A DNA stretch of 64,000 nucleotides from Nonomuraea gerenzanensis (lineage in GTDB: Bacteria > Actinomycetota > Actinomycetes > Streptosporangiales > Streptosporangiaceae). The DNA lies in NCBI RefSeq assembly GCF_020215645.1, contig NZ_CP084058.1, positions 1,922,001-1,986,000 of the forward strand, read 5' to 3'. The notes below the pieces were generated by a model. The model was not told the DNA's origin and searched no databases. It was given only the letters and a program-made list of their open reading frames with translations. Shown piece after piece: positions 44,166-54,523 of this stretch. The number at the start of each line of letters is the position of its first letter. Position 1 is the first letter of the stretch. Position numbers and translations under genes: made by a program.

Positions 44166-44532
44166 GAGGGCGGCCTGGCGGGCGGTGCGGCAGCTGTCGC
44201 TGGCGCCCCGGCACCTGTCGCTGCTGGCGTACCTGCTGTTCGACGGCTCGATGACGGTCAACGAGCTGGCCGCCCGGCTGGAGGTGGCGCCGGCGACGGT
44301 CAGCCTCATGGTGGGGGAGCTGAGCAGGAAGGGCGTGCTGGACCGGCGCGAGGACGACGCCGACCGGCGCCGCACCATCGTCAGCATCGCCGACCGGCAC
44401 CAGGGCGCGATCAACGAGTGGCTCGGCCACGGCGCCCAGGCGTGGCGGCAGGCCCTGGAGCCGCTCACGCCCGAGCAGCGCCGCCTGTTCGTCGACACGC
44501 TGCTCGCCTACGAGAAGGCTCTGTCGGGTTAG
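44149..44532 (+). pseudogene. N-terminally truncated MarR-family regulator
   Basis: The open frame runs from 44149; GTG 44185 gives 115 aa. The winged helix is complete (SLAPRHLSLLAYLLFDGSMT, then VNELAARLEVAPATVSLMVG and DRREDDADRRRTIVSIA), and the C-terminal dimer helix is present (QRRLFVDTLLAYEKALSG). The N-terminal dimerisation helix of about 30 residues that normally precedes LAPRHL is missing: a stop lies in frame at 44146. The truncation meets the truncation of the convergent-reading nitroreductase-hemerythrin remnant, so one deletion may have removed both 5' ends. It might still be expressed from GTG 44185. Confidence 0.6.
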
Positions 44533-44554
44533 CGGTCCAGGTGCGGATGGTCTC

Positions 44555-44857
44555 TCACGCCACCGTCAAGTGGAGATCGTCGATGTCGATGGACACGTCC
44601 AGGGTGCCGCCCAGGGCTTCGGCGTAGGCCGCCAGTCTGGAGACTTTGATGTGGGGGAGCATGGCCGACTCGATGGCGGACACCCGCTTCTGGCTCACAC
44701 CCATGCGCTCGGCGACGACCTGTTGCGTCAGGCCCATCCTTCTGCGAATCTCAGCCAGGCGCAGCCCGGCCATCCTGCGGGAGGCCCGCCGGCGGATCTC
44801 CTCCATCTCGCCGGGCTCGTCGAAGATCTCGGCCAGCGCGCTGTCGTCGTACTTCAC
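44555..44857 (-). CDS. XRE-family antitoxin-like HTH protein
   Basis: 100 aa. The N-terminal helix (LAEIFDEPGEMEEIRRRASR) is followed by an XRE helix-turn-helix (IRRRMGLTQQVVAERMGVSQ, then KRVSAIESAMLPHIKVSRLA) and a C-terminal beta strand pair (GGTLDVSIDIDDLHLTVA). This layout fits HigA2-type antitoxins. The GTG start overlaps the stop of an upstream reading frame (GTGA), the usual toxin-first order, but that upstream frame looks decayed. It may now be an orphan antitoxin. Confidence 0.85.
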   Translation of the reverse strand: MKYDDSALAEIFDEPGEMEEIRRRASRRMAGLRLAEIRRRMGLTQQVVAERMGVSQKRVSAIESAMLPHIKVSRLAAYAEALGGTLDVSIDIDDLHLTVA

Positions 44858-45060
44858 TTACCCTCCTCCTTGCGGTCGAGCCAGCCCTGGTCGCGTCGCA
44901 GGGCGACGTCGATCAGCTCGCCGTAGAACTCCTTGCTGTCCAAGTTGCGCTTGTCTCCATGAGACAGCGGCCGCCGGAAGCCTGGTGCCAGCTGGAGGAG
45001 TACCGTGACGGCCTCCGCGATCTCATGTGCAAGCCTTGATGCTGGAGCTGTTTCGTCATG
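44854..45060 (-). pseudogene. Remnant of the gene upstream of the XRE protein
   Basis: The frame overlaps the XRE start by 4 bp and reads LAHEIAEAVTVLLQLAPGFR, then DSKEFYGELIDVALRRDQGW, ending DRKEEGK. It looks protein-like, with an amphipathic helix and normal codon use. No ATG or GTG occurs in frame after the permease stop at 45078, and only a TTG near 44942 is available. I cannot match it to a toxin family. It is probably the 3' part of a lost partner gene; the 5' limit is approximate. Confidence 0.45.
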
Positions 45061-45077
45061 CTGGAACGGGCGACCCG

Positions 45078-45896
45078 TCAGCGATCCAGGCGCTGGTAGA
45101 GCCGTACGGACAAGACGAAGAACACCGCCGTGATCACCACCGGCCAGACCACGGCCATCAGGATCGCGTGCTGGGCCACCCACGAGTCCCCGCCCCAGCC
45201 CGGGTTCCCGAACAGCTCCCGGGCGGCCGCCACCGTCGAGGACAGCGGGTTCCACTCCGACAGTGTGCCCAGCCAGCCCGGCATCGTGTCAGGGGCGACG
45301 AAGGCGTTCGACAGGAAGCCGATCGGGAACTCCAGGGTCTGCACCGCCACCACGGCGCCCGGGTCCCGGTTGAGCAGGCCGAGGTACATGCCGGCCCACA
45401 GCAGGGAGAAGCGCAGGAGCAGCAGCAGGCCCACCGCGCCGAGCGCGCCCTCCAAGGTGGCCGGGCGCCAGCCGACCGCCAGGCCGCAGGCCAGCAGGCC
45501 GGCCAGAACGAGCACCGAGTTGAGCAGGTCGGCGATCGCGCGGCCGATCAGGACGGCCGACGGGGCCATGGGCATGGAGCGGAAGCGGTCGGTGACGCCC
45601 TTGGAGGCGTCGGTGGTGACGGCGATCATGGTGGCGCTCAGGCCGAAGAGCATCGTCATGCCGTACATGCCGGGCATGAGGAAGGCGAAGTAGTCCGCCC
45701 CCTCGGGCACCCGCACGGCGCCGCCGAACAGGTAGCCGAAGGCCAGGGTGATGACGATGGGGAAGGCGATGCCGAACACCACCGTCATGGGCTGGTTGGC
45801 CCAGTGGATCAGGTCGCGGCGGGCGACCGTCCAGCCGTCGGCCAGGGCCCAGCGCAGCCGCGTCAGCGGGCCTTCCGCGAGGGTCGTCGTGGTCAT
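45078..45896 (-). CDS. ABC-2 type transporter permease (DrrB-like)
   Basis: 272-aa membrane subunit with about six helices (MTVVFGIAFPIVITLAFGYL; LMPGMYGMTMLFGLSATMIA; GLLACGLAVGWRPATLEGAL). The ABC-2 signature region is LLLRFSLLWAGMYLGLL with PIGFLSNAFVAPDTMPGWL, typical of daunorubicin-resistance-type DrrB permeases. The ATG overlaps the ATPase stop (ATGA). With the ATPase it should export a hydrophobic compound. Regulated with the ATPase by the divergent TetR protein. Confidence 0.92.
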   Translation of the reverse strand: MTTTTLAEGPLTRLRWALADGWTVARRDLIHWANQPMTVVFGIAFPIVITLAFGYLFGGAVRVPEGADYFAFLMPGMYGMTMLFGLSATMIAVTTDASKGVTDRFRSMPMAPSAVLIGRAIADLLNSVLVLAGLLACGLAVGWRPATLEGALGAVGLLLLLRFSLLWAGMYLGLLNRDPGAVVAVQTLEFPIGFLSNAFVAPDTMPGWLGTLSEWNPLSSTVAAARELFGNPGWGGDSWVAQHAILMAVVWPVVITAVFFVLSVRLYQRLDR

Positions 45897-46834
45897 CGGG
45901 TGCCACCTCCGGAGGCGCTGGTGAGGTTGAGGAAGACTTCGTCGAGGGTGGGGCGGCGCACCGCCACGTCCTCGGCCTCGATCCCGGCCGCCGCGAGGGC
46001 GGCCAGGACCTCCGTGAGCGTCTGGACGCGCTCGCTCACCGGCGCGCTGACGTGCCGGGTGTCGCGATCGACCTCGGCGGGCCCCGTCGCGACCCGGCCG
46101 ATGATCTCGGCGGCCCGCGCCAGCAGCCCGGGGTCGTGCACGACCACGTCGAGCCGGTCGCCGCCGAGCTTGGACTTGAGCTCGTCCGGGGTGCCCTCGG
46201 CCACCACCCGGCCCGCGTCGATCACCGAGATGCGGTCCGCGAGCTGGTCGGCCTCCTCCAGGTACTGGGTGGTCAGCAGCACCGTGGTGCCGCCCGACAC
46301 CAGCTCGCGCACCGCCCGCCAGATCTCCGCCCGGCTGCGCGGGTCGAGCCCCGTGGTCGGCTCGTCGAGGAAGAGCACCGGCGGCGCCAGGATCAGCCCG
46401 GCCGCCAGGTCGAGCCGGCGGCGCATGCCGCCCGAGTACTCCTTGGCGGGCCCCTGGTGCTCCAGGCCGAACTGCTCCAGCAGCTCGGTCGCCCGCGAGC
46501 GGGCCTCGGCCGTGCTCAGGTGGTAGAGGCGGCCGAACAGCTCCAGGTTCTGCCGGCCGGTCAGCAGCTCGTCGACCGCGGCGTGCTGGCCGACCAGCCC
46601 GATGGTGCGGCGTACCTGGCGCGGCTGGGTGGCCACGTCGAACCCGGCGACCTCCGCGCGCCCGCCCGAGGGCCGCAGGAGCGTGGTGAGGATGCGGACG
46701 GCCGTGGTCTTGCCCGCTCCGTTGGGGCCGAGCAGGCCGTAGACCGTGCCGCGGCGCACGTCCAGGTCGATGCCGTCCAGCGCCGCCTGCTCGCCGTACG
46801 TCTTGCGCAGTCCCTGCGCGAGTACCGCTGTCAT
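45893..46834 (-). CDS. ABC transporter ATPase (DrrA-like)
   Basis: 313 aa. Walker A is GLLGPNGAGKTTAVRIL, the signature SGGMRRRLDLAAGLI, Walker B VLFLDEPTTGLDPRSR, and the H-loop region LLTTQYLEEADQLADR. The ~80-residue C-terminal extension (RVQTLTEVLAALAAAGIEAE, then RPTLDEVFLNLT) is characteristic of DrrA-type exporters. The ATG at 46834 with GAAGGG upstream is chosen; the open frame extends back over the operator into the TetR gene, which is excluded. Confidence 0.93.
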   Translation of the reverse strand: MTAVLAQGLRKTYGEQAALDGIDLDVRRGTVYGLLGPNGAGKTTAVRILTTLLRPSGGRAEVAGFDVATQPRQVRRTIGLVGQHAAVDELLTGRQNLELFGRLYHLSTAEARSRATELLEQFGLEHQGPAKEYSGGMRRRLDLAAGLILAPPVLFLDEPTTGLDPRSRAEIWRAVRELVSGGTTVLLTTQYLEEADQLADRISVIDAGRVVAEGTPDELKSKLGGDRLDVVVHDPGLLARAAEIIGRVATGPAEVDRDTRHVSAPVSERVQTLTEVLAALAAAGIEAEDVAVRRPTLDEVFLNLTSASGGGTR

Positions 46835-46852
46835 GCTGTCACCCTTCCGAAT

Positions 46853-46910
46853 CGTACGTCGTACCGTACACAATACGGACTGCATCGGCAACCGTACGGT
46901 GTACCGTACG
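46853..46910. promoter_or_regulatory. Paired 18-bp TetR operators
   Basis: CGTACGGTGTACCGTACG (46893-46910) has perfect 8-bp arms; CGTACGTCGTACCGTACA (46853-46870) matches it at 15 of 18 positions. The two sites are 40 bp apart in the 79-bp gap between the DrrA-like gene and the TetR gene. The near-perfect site ends 3 bp before the TetR GTG, which fits strong autorepression. Confidence 0.75.
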
Positions 46911-46913
46911 AAG

Positions 46914-47684
46914 GTGACAGTTGAGTTCTCGGGGAAGGGCGACCCCGCCCGCAGCCTCGCGCTGCTCTGGCGCACCAGCGAGCGCACCAGCCGCAAGGGC
47001 AAGCCGGAGCTGAGCGTCGACCGCATCGTGCGCGCCGCCATCGAGGTGGCCGACGCCGAGGGGCTGCAGGCGCTGTCCATGCGCCGCGTGGCCGAGCGGC
47101 TCGGGGTGGGGACGATGTCGCTCTACACGTACGTACCGGGCAAGCCGGAGCTGTTCGACGTCATGCTCGACACGGTCTACGGCGAGACCGCCAGGCCCGA
47201 CGACGTGCCGGGCGGCTGGCGGGGCAGGCTGGAGCAGATCGCCAGGGAGAACTGGGCGCTCTACCTGCGCCATCCGTGGCTGCTGCAGGTGGCGGCCAAC
47301 CGGCCGGTGCTCGGGCCCAACGTCACCGCCAAGTACGACTACGAGCTGCGCGCGGTCGACGGCATCGGCCTGACCGACCTGGAGATGGACTCGGTGATCA
47401 CCCTGATCACCGGCTTCGTGCACGGGACGGCCAGGGGTGCGGTGGAGGCGGCGCAGGCGGAGAGCATGACGGGGATCACCGACGAGCAGTGGTGGGCCGC
47501 GCACGCGCCCTTCCTCAGCCGGATCGCCGACACCGCCCGCTACCCGACGGCCGCCCGGGTGGGGCAGGCCGCCGGTGAGGCGCTCAACGCCGCCTACAGC
47601 CCGGAGCACGCCTTCGAGTTCGGCCTGCAGCGGGTGCTCGACGGCGTCGAGGTGCTGGTGAACCGGCGTAACCCGGCCGGCTGA
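46914..47684 (+). CDS. TetR-family regulator with TetR_C domain
   Basis: 256 aa. The HTH (about 33-80: VDRIVRAAIEVADAEGLQAL, then RRVAERLGVGTMSLYTYVPG) is followed by a TetR_C-type ligand domain (WALYLRHPWLLQVAANRPVL, then ITGFVHGTARGAVEAAQAES). The family commonly controls divergent DrrAB exporters. The GTG at 46914 is chosen because it directly follows the operator with AAGG next to it; the frame extends further upstream across the operators. Ends 3 bp before the convergent betA stop. Confidence 0.92.
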   Translation: MTVEFSGKGDPARSLALLWRTSERTSRKGKPELSVDRIVRAAIEVADAEGLQALSMRRVAERLGVGTMSLYTYVPGKPELFDVMLDTVYGETARPDDVPGGWRGRLEQIARENWALYLRHPWLLQVAANRPVLGPNVTAKYDYELRAVDGIGLTDLEMDSVITLITGFVHGTARGAVEAAQAESMTGITDEQWWAAHAPFLSRIADTARYPTAARVGQAAGEALNAAYSPEHAFEFGLQRVLDGVEVLVNRRNPAG

Positions 47685-47687
47685 CCC

Positions 47688-49313
47688 TCACCGGTGCCGG
47701 TAGAAGTCCACCGGCTCCGGCGGCAGTGGCGTGTTGCCGAGGATCAGGTCGGCGGCCTTCTCGGCGAGCATCATGACCGGCGCGTAGATGTTGCCGTTCG
47801 TCACGTACGGCATGGCCGAGGCGTCCACCACCCGCAGCCCGTCGAGCCCGTGCACCCGCATCGTGTCGGGATCGGTCACCGACCGCTCGTCGGTGCCCAT
47901 CCGGCAGGTGCACGACGGGTGCAGCGCGGTCTCGCCGTCCTTGGCGACCCAGGCGAGGATCTCCTCGTCCGTCTGCACCGACGGGCCGGGTGAGATCTCG
48001 CCGCCGTCCAGGCCCGCCCACGCCGGTTGCGACAGGATCCGCCTGGCGTGCCTGATCGCCTCCACCCACTCCCTGCGGTCCTGCTCGGTGGACAGGTAGT
48101 TGAAGCGCAGCGCGGGCTTGCTGCGCGGGTCGGCGGAGGTGATGCGGACCGAGCCGCGGGCGTCGGAGTACATCGGCCCGATGTGCACCTGGTAGCCGTG
48201 CCCGCCCGCCGGGGCGGAGCCGTCGTAGCGGACGGCGATCGGCAGGAAGTGGAACATCAGGTTCGGGTAGGCCACCTCGTCGTTGGAGCGGATGAACCCT
48301 CCGGCCTCGAAGTGGTTGGTGGCACCGGGGCCGCGGCGCAGGAAGAGCCAGTTCGCGCCGATGAAGGGGCGGCGCCACAGCGCCAGCGAGGGCTGCTGCG
48401 AGACGGGCTGCCGGCAGGCGTGCTGGACGTAGACCTCCAGGTGGTCCTGGAGGTTCTCGCCGACGCCCGGCAGATCGTGCACGACGTCGATGCCCAGCGG
48501 CTCCAGCAGCGCCCGCGGGCCCACGCCCGAGAGCTGGAGCAGCTGCGGGGTGTTGATGGCGCCGCCGCAGAGGACGACCTCGGCGGCGTCGACGCGCTCG
48601 CCGTCGCAGAGCACCCCGACCGCGCGGGTGCCCTCGAAGAGCACCTTCTCCACGAACGCGCGGGTCCTGACCGTGAGGTTGGGCCGGTGGCGCACGGGGT
48701 GGAGGTAGGCGCGGGCGGCGCTGAGCCGGCGGCCGCGGTGGATGTTCCTGTCGAAGGCGGCGAAGCCCTCCTGCCGGTAGCCGTTGACGTCGTCGGTCAG
48801 CGGATGGCCTGCCTGCTGGACCGCCTCGAAGAACGCCTCGAACAGCGGGCCGCGCGCCGGGCCGCGCTCCAGCTTGAGCGGGCCGTCGCCGCCGCGGAAG
48901 GAGGTGCCGGGGTCGGCCAGGCAGCTCTCCATCCGCTTGAAGTACGGCAGGCAGTGCGCGTAGTCCCAGTGCTTCATGCCCGGGTCGGCGGCCCAGCGCT
49001 CGTAGTCGAGGGGGTTGCCACGCTGGAAGATCATGCCGTTGATGCTGCTGGAGCCGCCCAGGACCTTGCCCCGGGCGTGGTAGATCCGCCTGCCGTTCAT
49101 GTGCGGCTCGGGCTCCGACTCGTACTTCCAGTCGTAGAACCGGCTGCCGATCGGGAACATCAGCGCCGCCGGCATGTGGATGAAGACGTCCCACAGGTAG
49201 TCGGGCCGCCCCGCCTCCAGCACCAGCACCGACGTCGAGGGATCGGCGCTCAGCCGGTTGGCCAGGGCACAGCCGGCCGAGCCGCCGCCCACGATGACGT
49301 AGTCGAACCTCAA
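47688..49313 (-). CDS. betA: Choline dehydrogenase (GMC oxidoreductase)
   Basis: 541-aa FAD enzyme oxidising choline toward glycine betaine. FAD motif [17 protein letters not shown] is at the N-terminus; GMC signatures are [19 protein letters not shown] and [18 protein letters not shown]; the catalytic His region is [10 protein letters not shown], with a second His/Asn near [17 protein letters not shown] start at 49313 overlaps the stop of the binding-protein gene (TTGA), so it is the last cistron of the betaine operon. No betaine-aldehyde dehydrogenase is adjacent; BetA can perform both steps. Confidence 0.92.
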   Translation of the reverse strand: MRFDYVIVGGGSAGCALANRLSADPSTSVLVLEAGRPDYLWDVFIHMPAALMFPIGSRFYDWKYESEPEPHMNGRRIYHARGKVLGGSSSINGMIFQRGNPLDYERWAADPGMKHWDYAHCLPYFKRMESCLADPGTSFRGGDGPLKLERGPARGPLFEAFFEAVQQAGHPLTDDVNGYRQEGFAAFDRNIHRGRRLSAARAYLHPVRHRPNLTVRTRAFVEKVLFEGTRAVGVLCDGERVDAAEVVLCGGAINTPQLLQLSGVGPRALLEPLGIDVVHDLPGVGENLQDHLEVYVQHACRQPVSQQPSLALWRRPFIGANWLFLRRGPGATNHFEAGGFIRSNDEVAYPNLMFHFLPIAVRYDGSAPAGGHGYQVHIGPMYSDARGSVRITSADPRSKPALRFNYLSTEQDRREWVEAIRHARRILSQPAWAGLDGGEISPGPSVQTDEEILAWVAKDGETALHPSCTCRMGTDERSVTDPDTMRVHGLDGLRVVDASAMPYVTNGNIYAPVMMLAEKAADLILGNTPLPPEPVDFYRHR

Positions 49314-50257
49314 CGGGGGATCCAGTCCTTCCACACGATCTTGTTCTCGTCCACCCACCGCCGCGCGGCGTCCTCGGCGCTCAGCTTGTCGTTGACCATG
49401 AAGCCGGCCACGGTGTTCTGGTCGTCGTTGGTCCAGTTGAAGTTGCGCACCAGCTCGTACGCCTGCCCGCCCCGCTCCGCGAACCGCCGGCTGACGATCT
49501 TGTCCAGCAGGTACGGCGGATAGTCGCAGGCCACCGCGGACGGCACGTCGTCACAGCCCACGGCGTAGGCCGGGAGCGCGACCTTGACGAGTTTGACCTT
49601 GGTGAACAGCCATTGCGGCTCGTAGAAATACATGAGCAGCGGTGTCCGATTCTTCGTCGCCGCCTGGGCCGCCTTGATCAGCGCGGCCTCGCTGCCCGAG
49701 TAGACGACCTGGTAATTGAGCTTGAGGTTCTTGACGAGAGCCTCGTCATTTGTGACGAATGTCGGATCTCCGTCCAGGACCTGTCCGGCATTTCCGGTTT
49801 TTTCGGTCCGGAAGAGAGGGGCGTACTTATTGAGGTTTCGGTAGTCCGTAATGTCGGGATACTTTTTGGCCATCCACTCCGGCACGTACCAGCCGATCAC
49901 TCCCTTGTTGCCGGTGAGACCGGCCGACAACGCCACCTTCTTCTCTTCGATGTACTCCTTCTTCCAGTCGTTGTGACCCCAGCTCTCCACGATCACATCG
50001 ACCTTGCCGGTCTCGAAATCGCGCCAGGACTGGTCCTCTTTCACGGCCCGCTTGTTGACCCGGTAACCCAGCTCGTGCTCCAGCAGGTACGCCAGCACGG
50101 CGGCCTGGGCCTCGTACCCGACCCAGGCGTGGATGTCGATGTTGACCGTGCCCTTGGCCTGGGCCGTGGACTCCGGCTCGCCGCTGGAGCAGGCCGCCAG
50201 GAGCAGGGCCACGACGAGCATGCCGGAAAGCGTCTTGGCGCGCGGGGCGGTGATCAC
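49310..50257 (-). CDS. Glycine betaine-type ABC binding lipoprotein (copy 1)
   Basis: 315 aa. The lipoprotein signal ([14 protein letters not shown]) precedes an OpuAC/ProX-type domain: [50 protein letters not shown]. Trp residues at equivalent positions in both copies suit an aromatic cage for quaternary ammonium. The GTG overlaps the stop of copy 2 (GTGA). The middle (about 49690-49960) is noticeably richer in A/T-ending codons than its neighbours, unlike copy 2, suggesting a different history or relaxed codon selection. It may bind a different ligand such as choline. Confidence 0.92.
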   Translation of the reverse strand: MITAPRAKTLSGMLVVALLLAACSSGEPESTAQAKGTVNIDIHAWVGYEAQAAVLAYLLEHELGYRVNKRAVKEDQSWRDFETGKVDVIVESWGHNDWKKEYIEEKKVALSAGLTGNKGVIGWYVPEWMAKKYPDITDYRNLNKYAPLFRTEKTGNAGQVLDGDPTFVTNDEALVKNLKLNYQVVYSGSEAALIKAAQAATKNRTPLLMYFYEPQWLFTKVKLVKVALPAYAVGCDDVPSAVACDYPPYLLDKIVSRRFAERGGQAYELVRNFNWTNDDQNTVAGFMVNDKLSAEDAARRWVDENKIVWKDWIPR

Positions 50258-51234
50258 TTGGGTATCCAGGCCTGCCACTTGGCCGTGTTGGCCTCGACCC
50301 ACTTCTTGGCGGCCTCCTCGCCGGTCATGCCGTTGTTGGTCATGTCGTCGGCGACGGCGTTCTGGTCCTCGTTGGTCCAGTTGAAGTTCTTGACCAGCTC
50401 GTACGCCTTCCCGCCGGTCTGCGCGAACTTCGTGCTCACGATCTTGTCCAGGTCCATCTCCGGGTAGTCGCAGGCCACCTTCTTGGGGTCGGCGTCGCAG
50501 CCCTCGGTGTAGGCGGGCAGGTTGACCCGGACCAGGTCGGTCTTGCTGAACAGCCAGTGCGGGTCCCAGAAGTAGAACAGCAGCGGCTTCTTCTGCTCCT
50601 GCGCCTGCTGGGCGCCCTTGATCAGGGCCGCCTCGCTGCCGCCGACGACGACCTTGTAGTTCAGCTTGAGGTTCTTGATCAGGGCTTCCTCGTTGCTGAC
50701 GTACGACGGGTCGCCGAACAGGAGCTGGCCCTTGTCACCCGACTCGGAGGTCTTGAACAGCTCCGCGTACTTGTTGAGGTTCTTGTAGTCGGTGATGTCG
50801 GGGTGCTCGTCGGCCATCCACTTGGGGATGTACCAGCCGATGACGCCCTTGTTGCCGGTGGAGCCCGCGACCTGGGCGACCTTCTTCTCGTCGATGAACT
50901 GCTTCTTCAGGTCGGGGTGACCCCAGTTCTCGATGATGACGTCCACGTCGCCGGTCTCGAAGCCCTCCCAGGCGAGCTGCTCCTTGATCTCGGGCAGCTC
51001 GACGGTGTAGCCGAGCTCGTTCTTCAGCAGGTACGCCACGACGTTCGCGCTGGCCTCGTACCCCACCCAGGGGTTGATCGCGATCTTTACGGTGCCGCCC
51101 GCCGCCGAGGCGGGGGCGCTGGATCCGGGCGCGGGGGCGGAGGTGCCGGAGGTGCTGGTGTCGACGGTGGCCCCGCCGCAGCCCGCGGCGGCCAGTCCCA
51201 GCACGACGAGGCCTGCGAGCAGGCGAATCTTCAT
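50254..51234 (-). CDS. Glycine betaine-type ABC binding lipoprotein (copy 2)
   Basis: 326 aa. The lipobox is LAAAGCGG, then a Ser/Ala/Pro linker, then the OpuAC domain ([53 protein letters not shown]). Normal high-GC codon use. It shares order and most motifs with copy 1, so it is a tandem paralogue. The ATG overlaps the permease stop (ATGA). It delivers substrate to the fused permease. Confidence 0.94.
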   Translation of the reverse strand: MKIRLLAGLVVLGLAAAGCGGATVDTSTSGTSAPAPGSSAPASAAGGTVKIAINPWVGYEASANVVAYLLKNELGYTVELPEIKEQLAWEGFETGDVDVIIENWGHPDLKKQFIDEKKVAQVAGSTGNKGVIGWYIPKWMADEHPDITDYKNLNKYAELFKTSESGDKGQLLFGDPSYVSNEEALIKNLKLNYKVVVGGSEAALIKGAQQAQEQKKPLLFYFWDPHWLFSKTDLVRVNLPAYTEGCDADPKKVACDYPEMDLDKIVSTKFAQTGGKAYELVKNFNWTNEDQNAVADDMTNNGMTGEEAAKKWVEANTAKWQAWIPK

Positions 51235-53143
51235 GTGAGCTTCCTCTTTCGGGGGGAAGGACGCCTGTCGGCGCCCTGCGTGATGCGGTCGAGCATGACT
51301 CCGAGCAGGACGGTCGCGACGCCCGCGACGAAGCCCATGCCGAAGTCGGTGCGCTGGGAGAACCCGGTGACCACGTCGTAGCCGAGGGCCCCCGCCCCGA
51401 CCAGGCCACCGACGACCACCATGGCCAGGGTCATCACGATGCCCTGGTTGGCCGCGAGCAGGATGGCCCGCCTGGCCATCGGGAGCTGCACCTTCCACAG
51501 GAGCTGGCCGGGGGTGGAGCCGGCCGAGAGCGCCGCCTCGACGACCGGGGCGGGCACGGCCTTGATGCCGTCCTCGACCAGGCGCACCACCGGCGGCACC
51601 GCGTAGATGACGGAGGCGAAGATGGCGGTGAACCTGGTCGTCTCGAACAACGCCAGCGCGGGCAGCAGGTACACGAAAGCGGGCATCGTCTGCGCGGCGT
51701 CCAGCAGCGGCCGCTGGACGGCCGAGTAACGCGGCGAGCGGGCCGCGGCGACGCCGAGCAGCAGGCCGATGACGAGCGTGGCCAGCACCGCGACGGCGAC
51801 CGTGGTCATCGTCTGCATGGTGTGCTCCCACACGCCGAGCAGCGCGATCGCCAGCAGGCAGCCCAGCGCGGTGAGCGCGGGACGCACGCCGCTGACCCGC
51901 CAGGCGACGGTCAGCACGGCCAGCGCGACCAGCCACCACGGCGCCGAGGTGAGCAGCGACTCCAGCGGGTTGAGCAGGAGGTGGGAGGTGGTGTCCTTGA
52001 TCCACGTGGTCACCGCGAACCAGTTGTCCTCGGCCCAGCGCACGGCGTCGTTGACCTCGGCGACCAGGTTGAGCGTGAGGCTCTCCGGCCAGAGCTTCGG
52101 CAGGACCGGGATGAGCGCCAGCCCGGCGGCCGCCAGCACGCCGGCGCCGACGAGGCGGGCGCGGCCGATCCTGGCGTGCGGGTCGCGGCGCGCGACCGCC
52201 ATCATCATCCGGTCGAGCACCACCGCCATGACGACGACGGCGATGCCGGCCGGCAGCATGATGCCGACCTGCGCCCTGGACAGGCCGCGGATGATGTCGC
52301 CGCCCAGCCCGGGGGCCGAGATGAGGTTGGCGATGACGACCATGGACAGCGCCATCATGATCGTCTGGTTGATCGCCAGCGCCATCGTGGGCCTGGCCAG
52401 CGGCAGGTAGACCTTGAACAGCGTCTGCCGCCGCGTGGCGCCCAGCGAGGCGGACGCCTCGACCGCCGTGGGGGAGACCCCCGAGACGGCCAGGGCCGTG
52501 ATGCGGATGGCGGGCGGGATCGAGTAGATCATCGTCGCGATGGCCCCGGCCGGCGCCCCGATGTGGAAGAACAGCGCGAGCGGCGCCAGGTAGGCGAACG
52601 TCGGCATGATCTGTATGACGTCCAGCACCGGCGTGACCGCCTTGCGCACGCGGGCGTTGAGCCCGGCCCACACGCCGATCGGGATCCCGATCGCCAGCGA
52701 CAGCAGCACCGCCACCGCGACCAGGGCCAGGGTGTCCACGCTCGACTCCCACAGCCCCAGCACGCCGAACGCGCTGACCCCCGCCACCGCCAGCAGCGCG
52801 ACCCGCCAGCCGCCCGCCAGCCAGGCCAGCGCGCCCATCACGCCGGTGATGCCGGGCCAGCCGAGCGCGTACAGGACGGTCTCGAACAGCGTGTAGAGCG
52901 AGCCCACGAAGAGCCGGATGTAGTTGAGGAAGTACAGGAAGAGGGGGTTGTCGTTGCGGTGGTCGTCGATCCACTCGCGCAGCTCCGTGACGGCCAGGAA
53001 CTGCGGCGCCTCCTTGTCGTGCGGCAACGTCCCCGTGCCACGGAAGACCAGGTACGCCGCCACGAACAGCACCGCGACCCCCGCCGGCGCGGCCCAGCGC
53101 GGCAGCCCCGCGAGCCGGGTGGGCGACGGGACGGCCGTGCTGC

Positions 53144-53147
<4 letters not shown>
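51231..53147 (-). CDS. Fused double permease of betaine ABC importer (ProW-ProW)
   Basis: 638 aa, about twice the normal ProW length. Two permease halves are visible. The first EAA loop is [20 protein letters not shown] (about 245) and the second [20 protein letters not shown] (about 535), each with its own set of about five to seven helices. Each half has a matching segment ([34 protein letters not shown]). The protein should form the whole pore as one chain. Both ends overlap neighbouring cistrons by 4 bp. Confidence 0.93.
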
Positions 53148-54184
<1,037 letters not shown>

Positions 54185-54523
54185 ACTCGCCTCCTCGTTT
54201 GACGTGGCTCAACATATGTCGCCAATGGCGAGATTCTCAACGCCGCGGCTGTCAAGAGATGGCGGAGGGTCAACCGTGTTACTCGATTGGAACGCGCTAA
54301 TCGCCCATAAGTGGACATTTATTCTGTTAAAGGTTTATTTCGTGTCGATGGTGCTTCCGGCATGGAGCGCCAGGTTCTATCCTCATGAGTCACGCGAACC
54401 ATCTTTTGTCGCGTTATGTTCGCTTGGCCACGAGCCATCTGGTGTGTTCAAATAACCGGCACTTGCTGATTTCCCCCAGGACACAGACTCCTCAAATACG
54501 CCGATTCGGGCGAGGTGCGTGCG
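54185..54523. promoter_or_regulatory. Divergent promoter region, proV operon and conservon 2
   Basis: A 339-bp AT-richer gap with no credible gene. On the minus strand, TTGAGA (54235-54240), an 18-bp spacer and TATGTT (54211-54216) form a good promoter for the betaine operon. A 13-bp palindrome, TCGCCA-A-TGGCGA (54219-54231), sits exactly in that spacer and may be an operator. On the plus strand the AT-rich stretch 54290-54345 and TTCAAATAACC near 54450 are possible promoter elements for cvnA copy 2, but I cannot fix one. Confidence 0.6.

Noticed and set aside
44170..44498. N-terminal part of a long hemerythrin-containing protein starting at 44498
   Set aside because: This segment is exactly antisense to the MarR winged helix and has Ser/Arg-rich shadow composition, so it is not taken as real protein.
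43671..45060. Mobile-element scar
   Set aside because: The decayed genes suggested an insertion, but I found no transposase, terminal inverted repeats or target duplication; deletion is the simpler reading.
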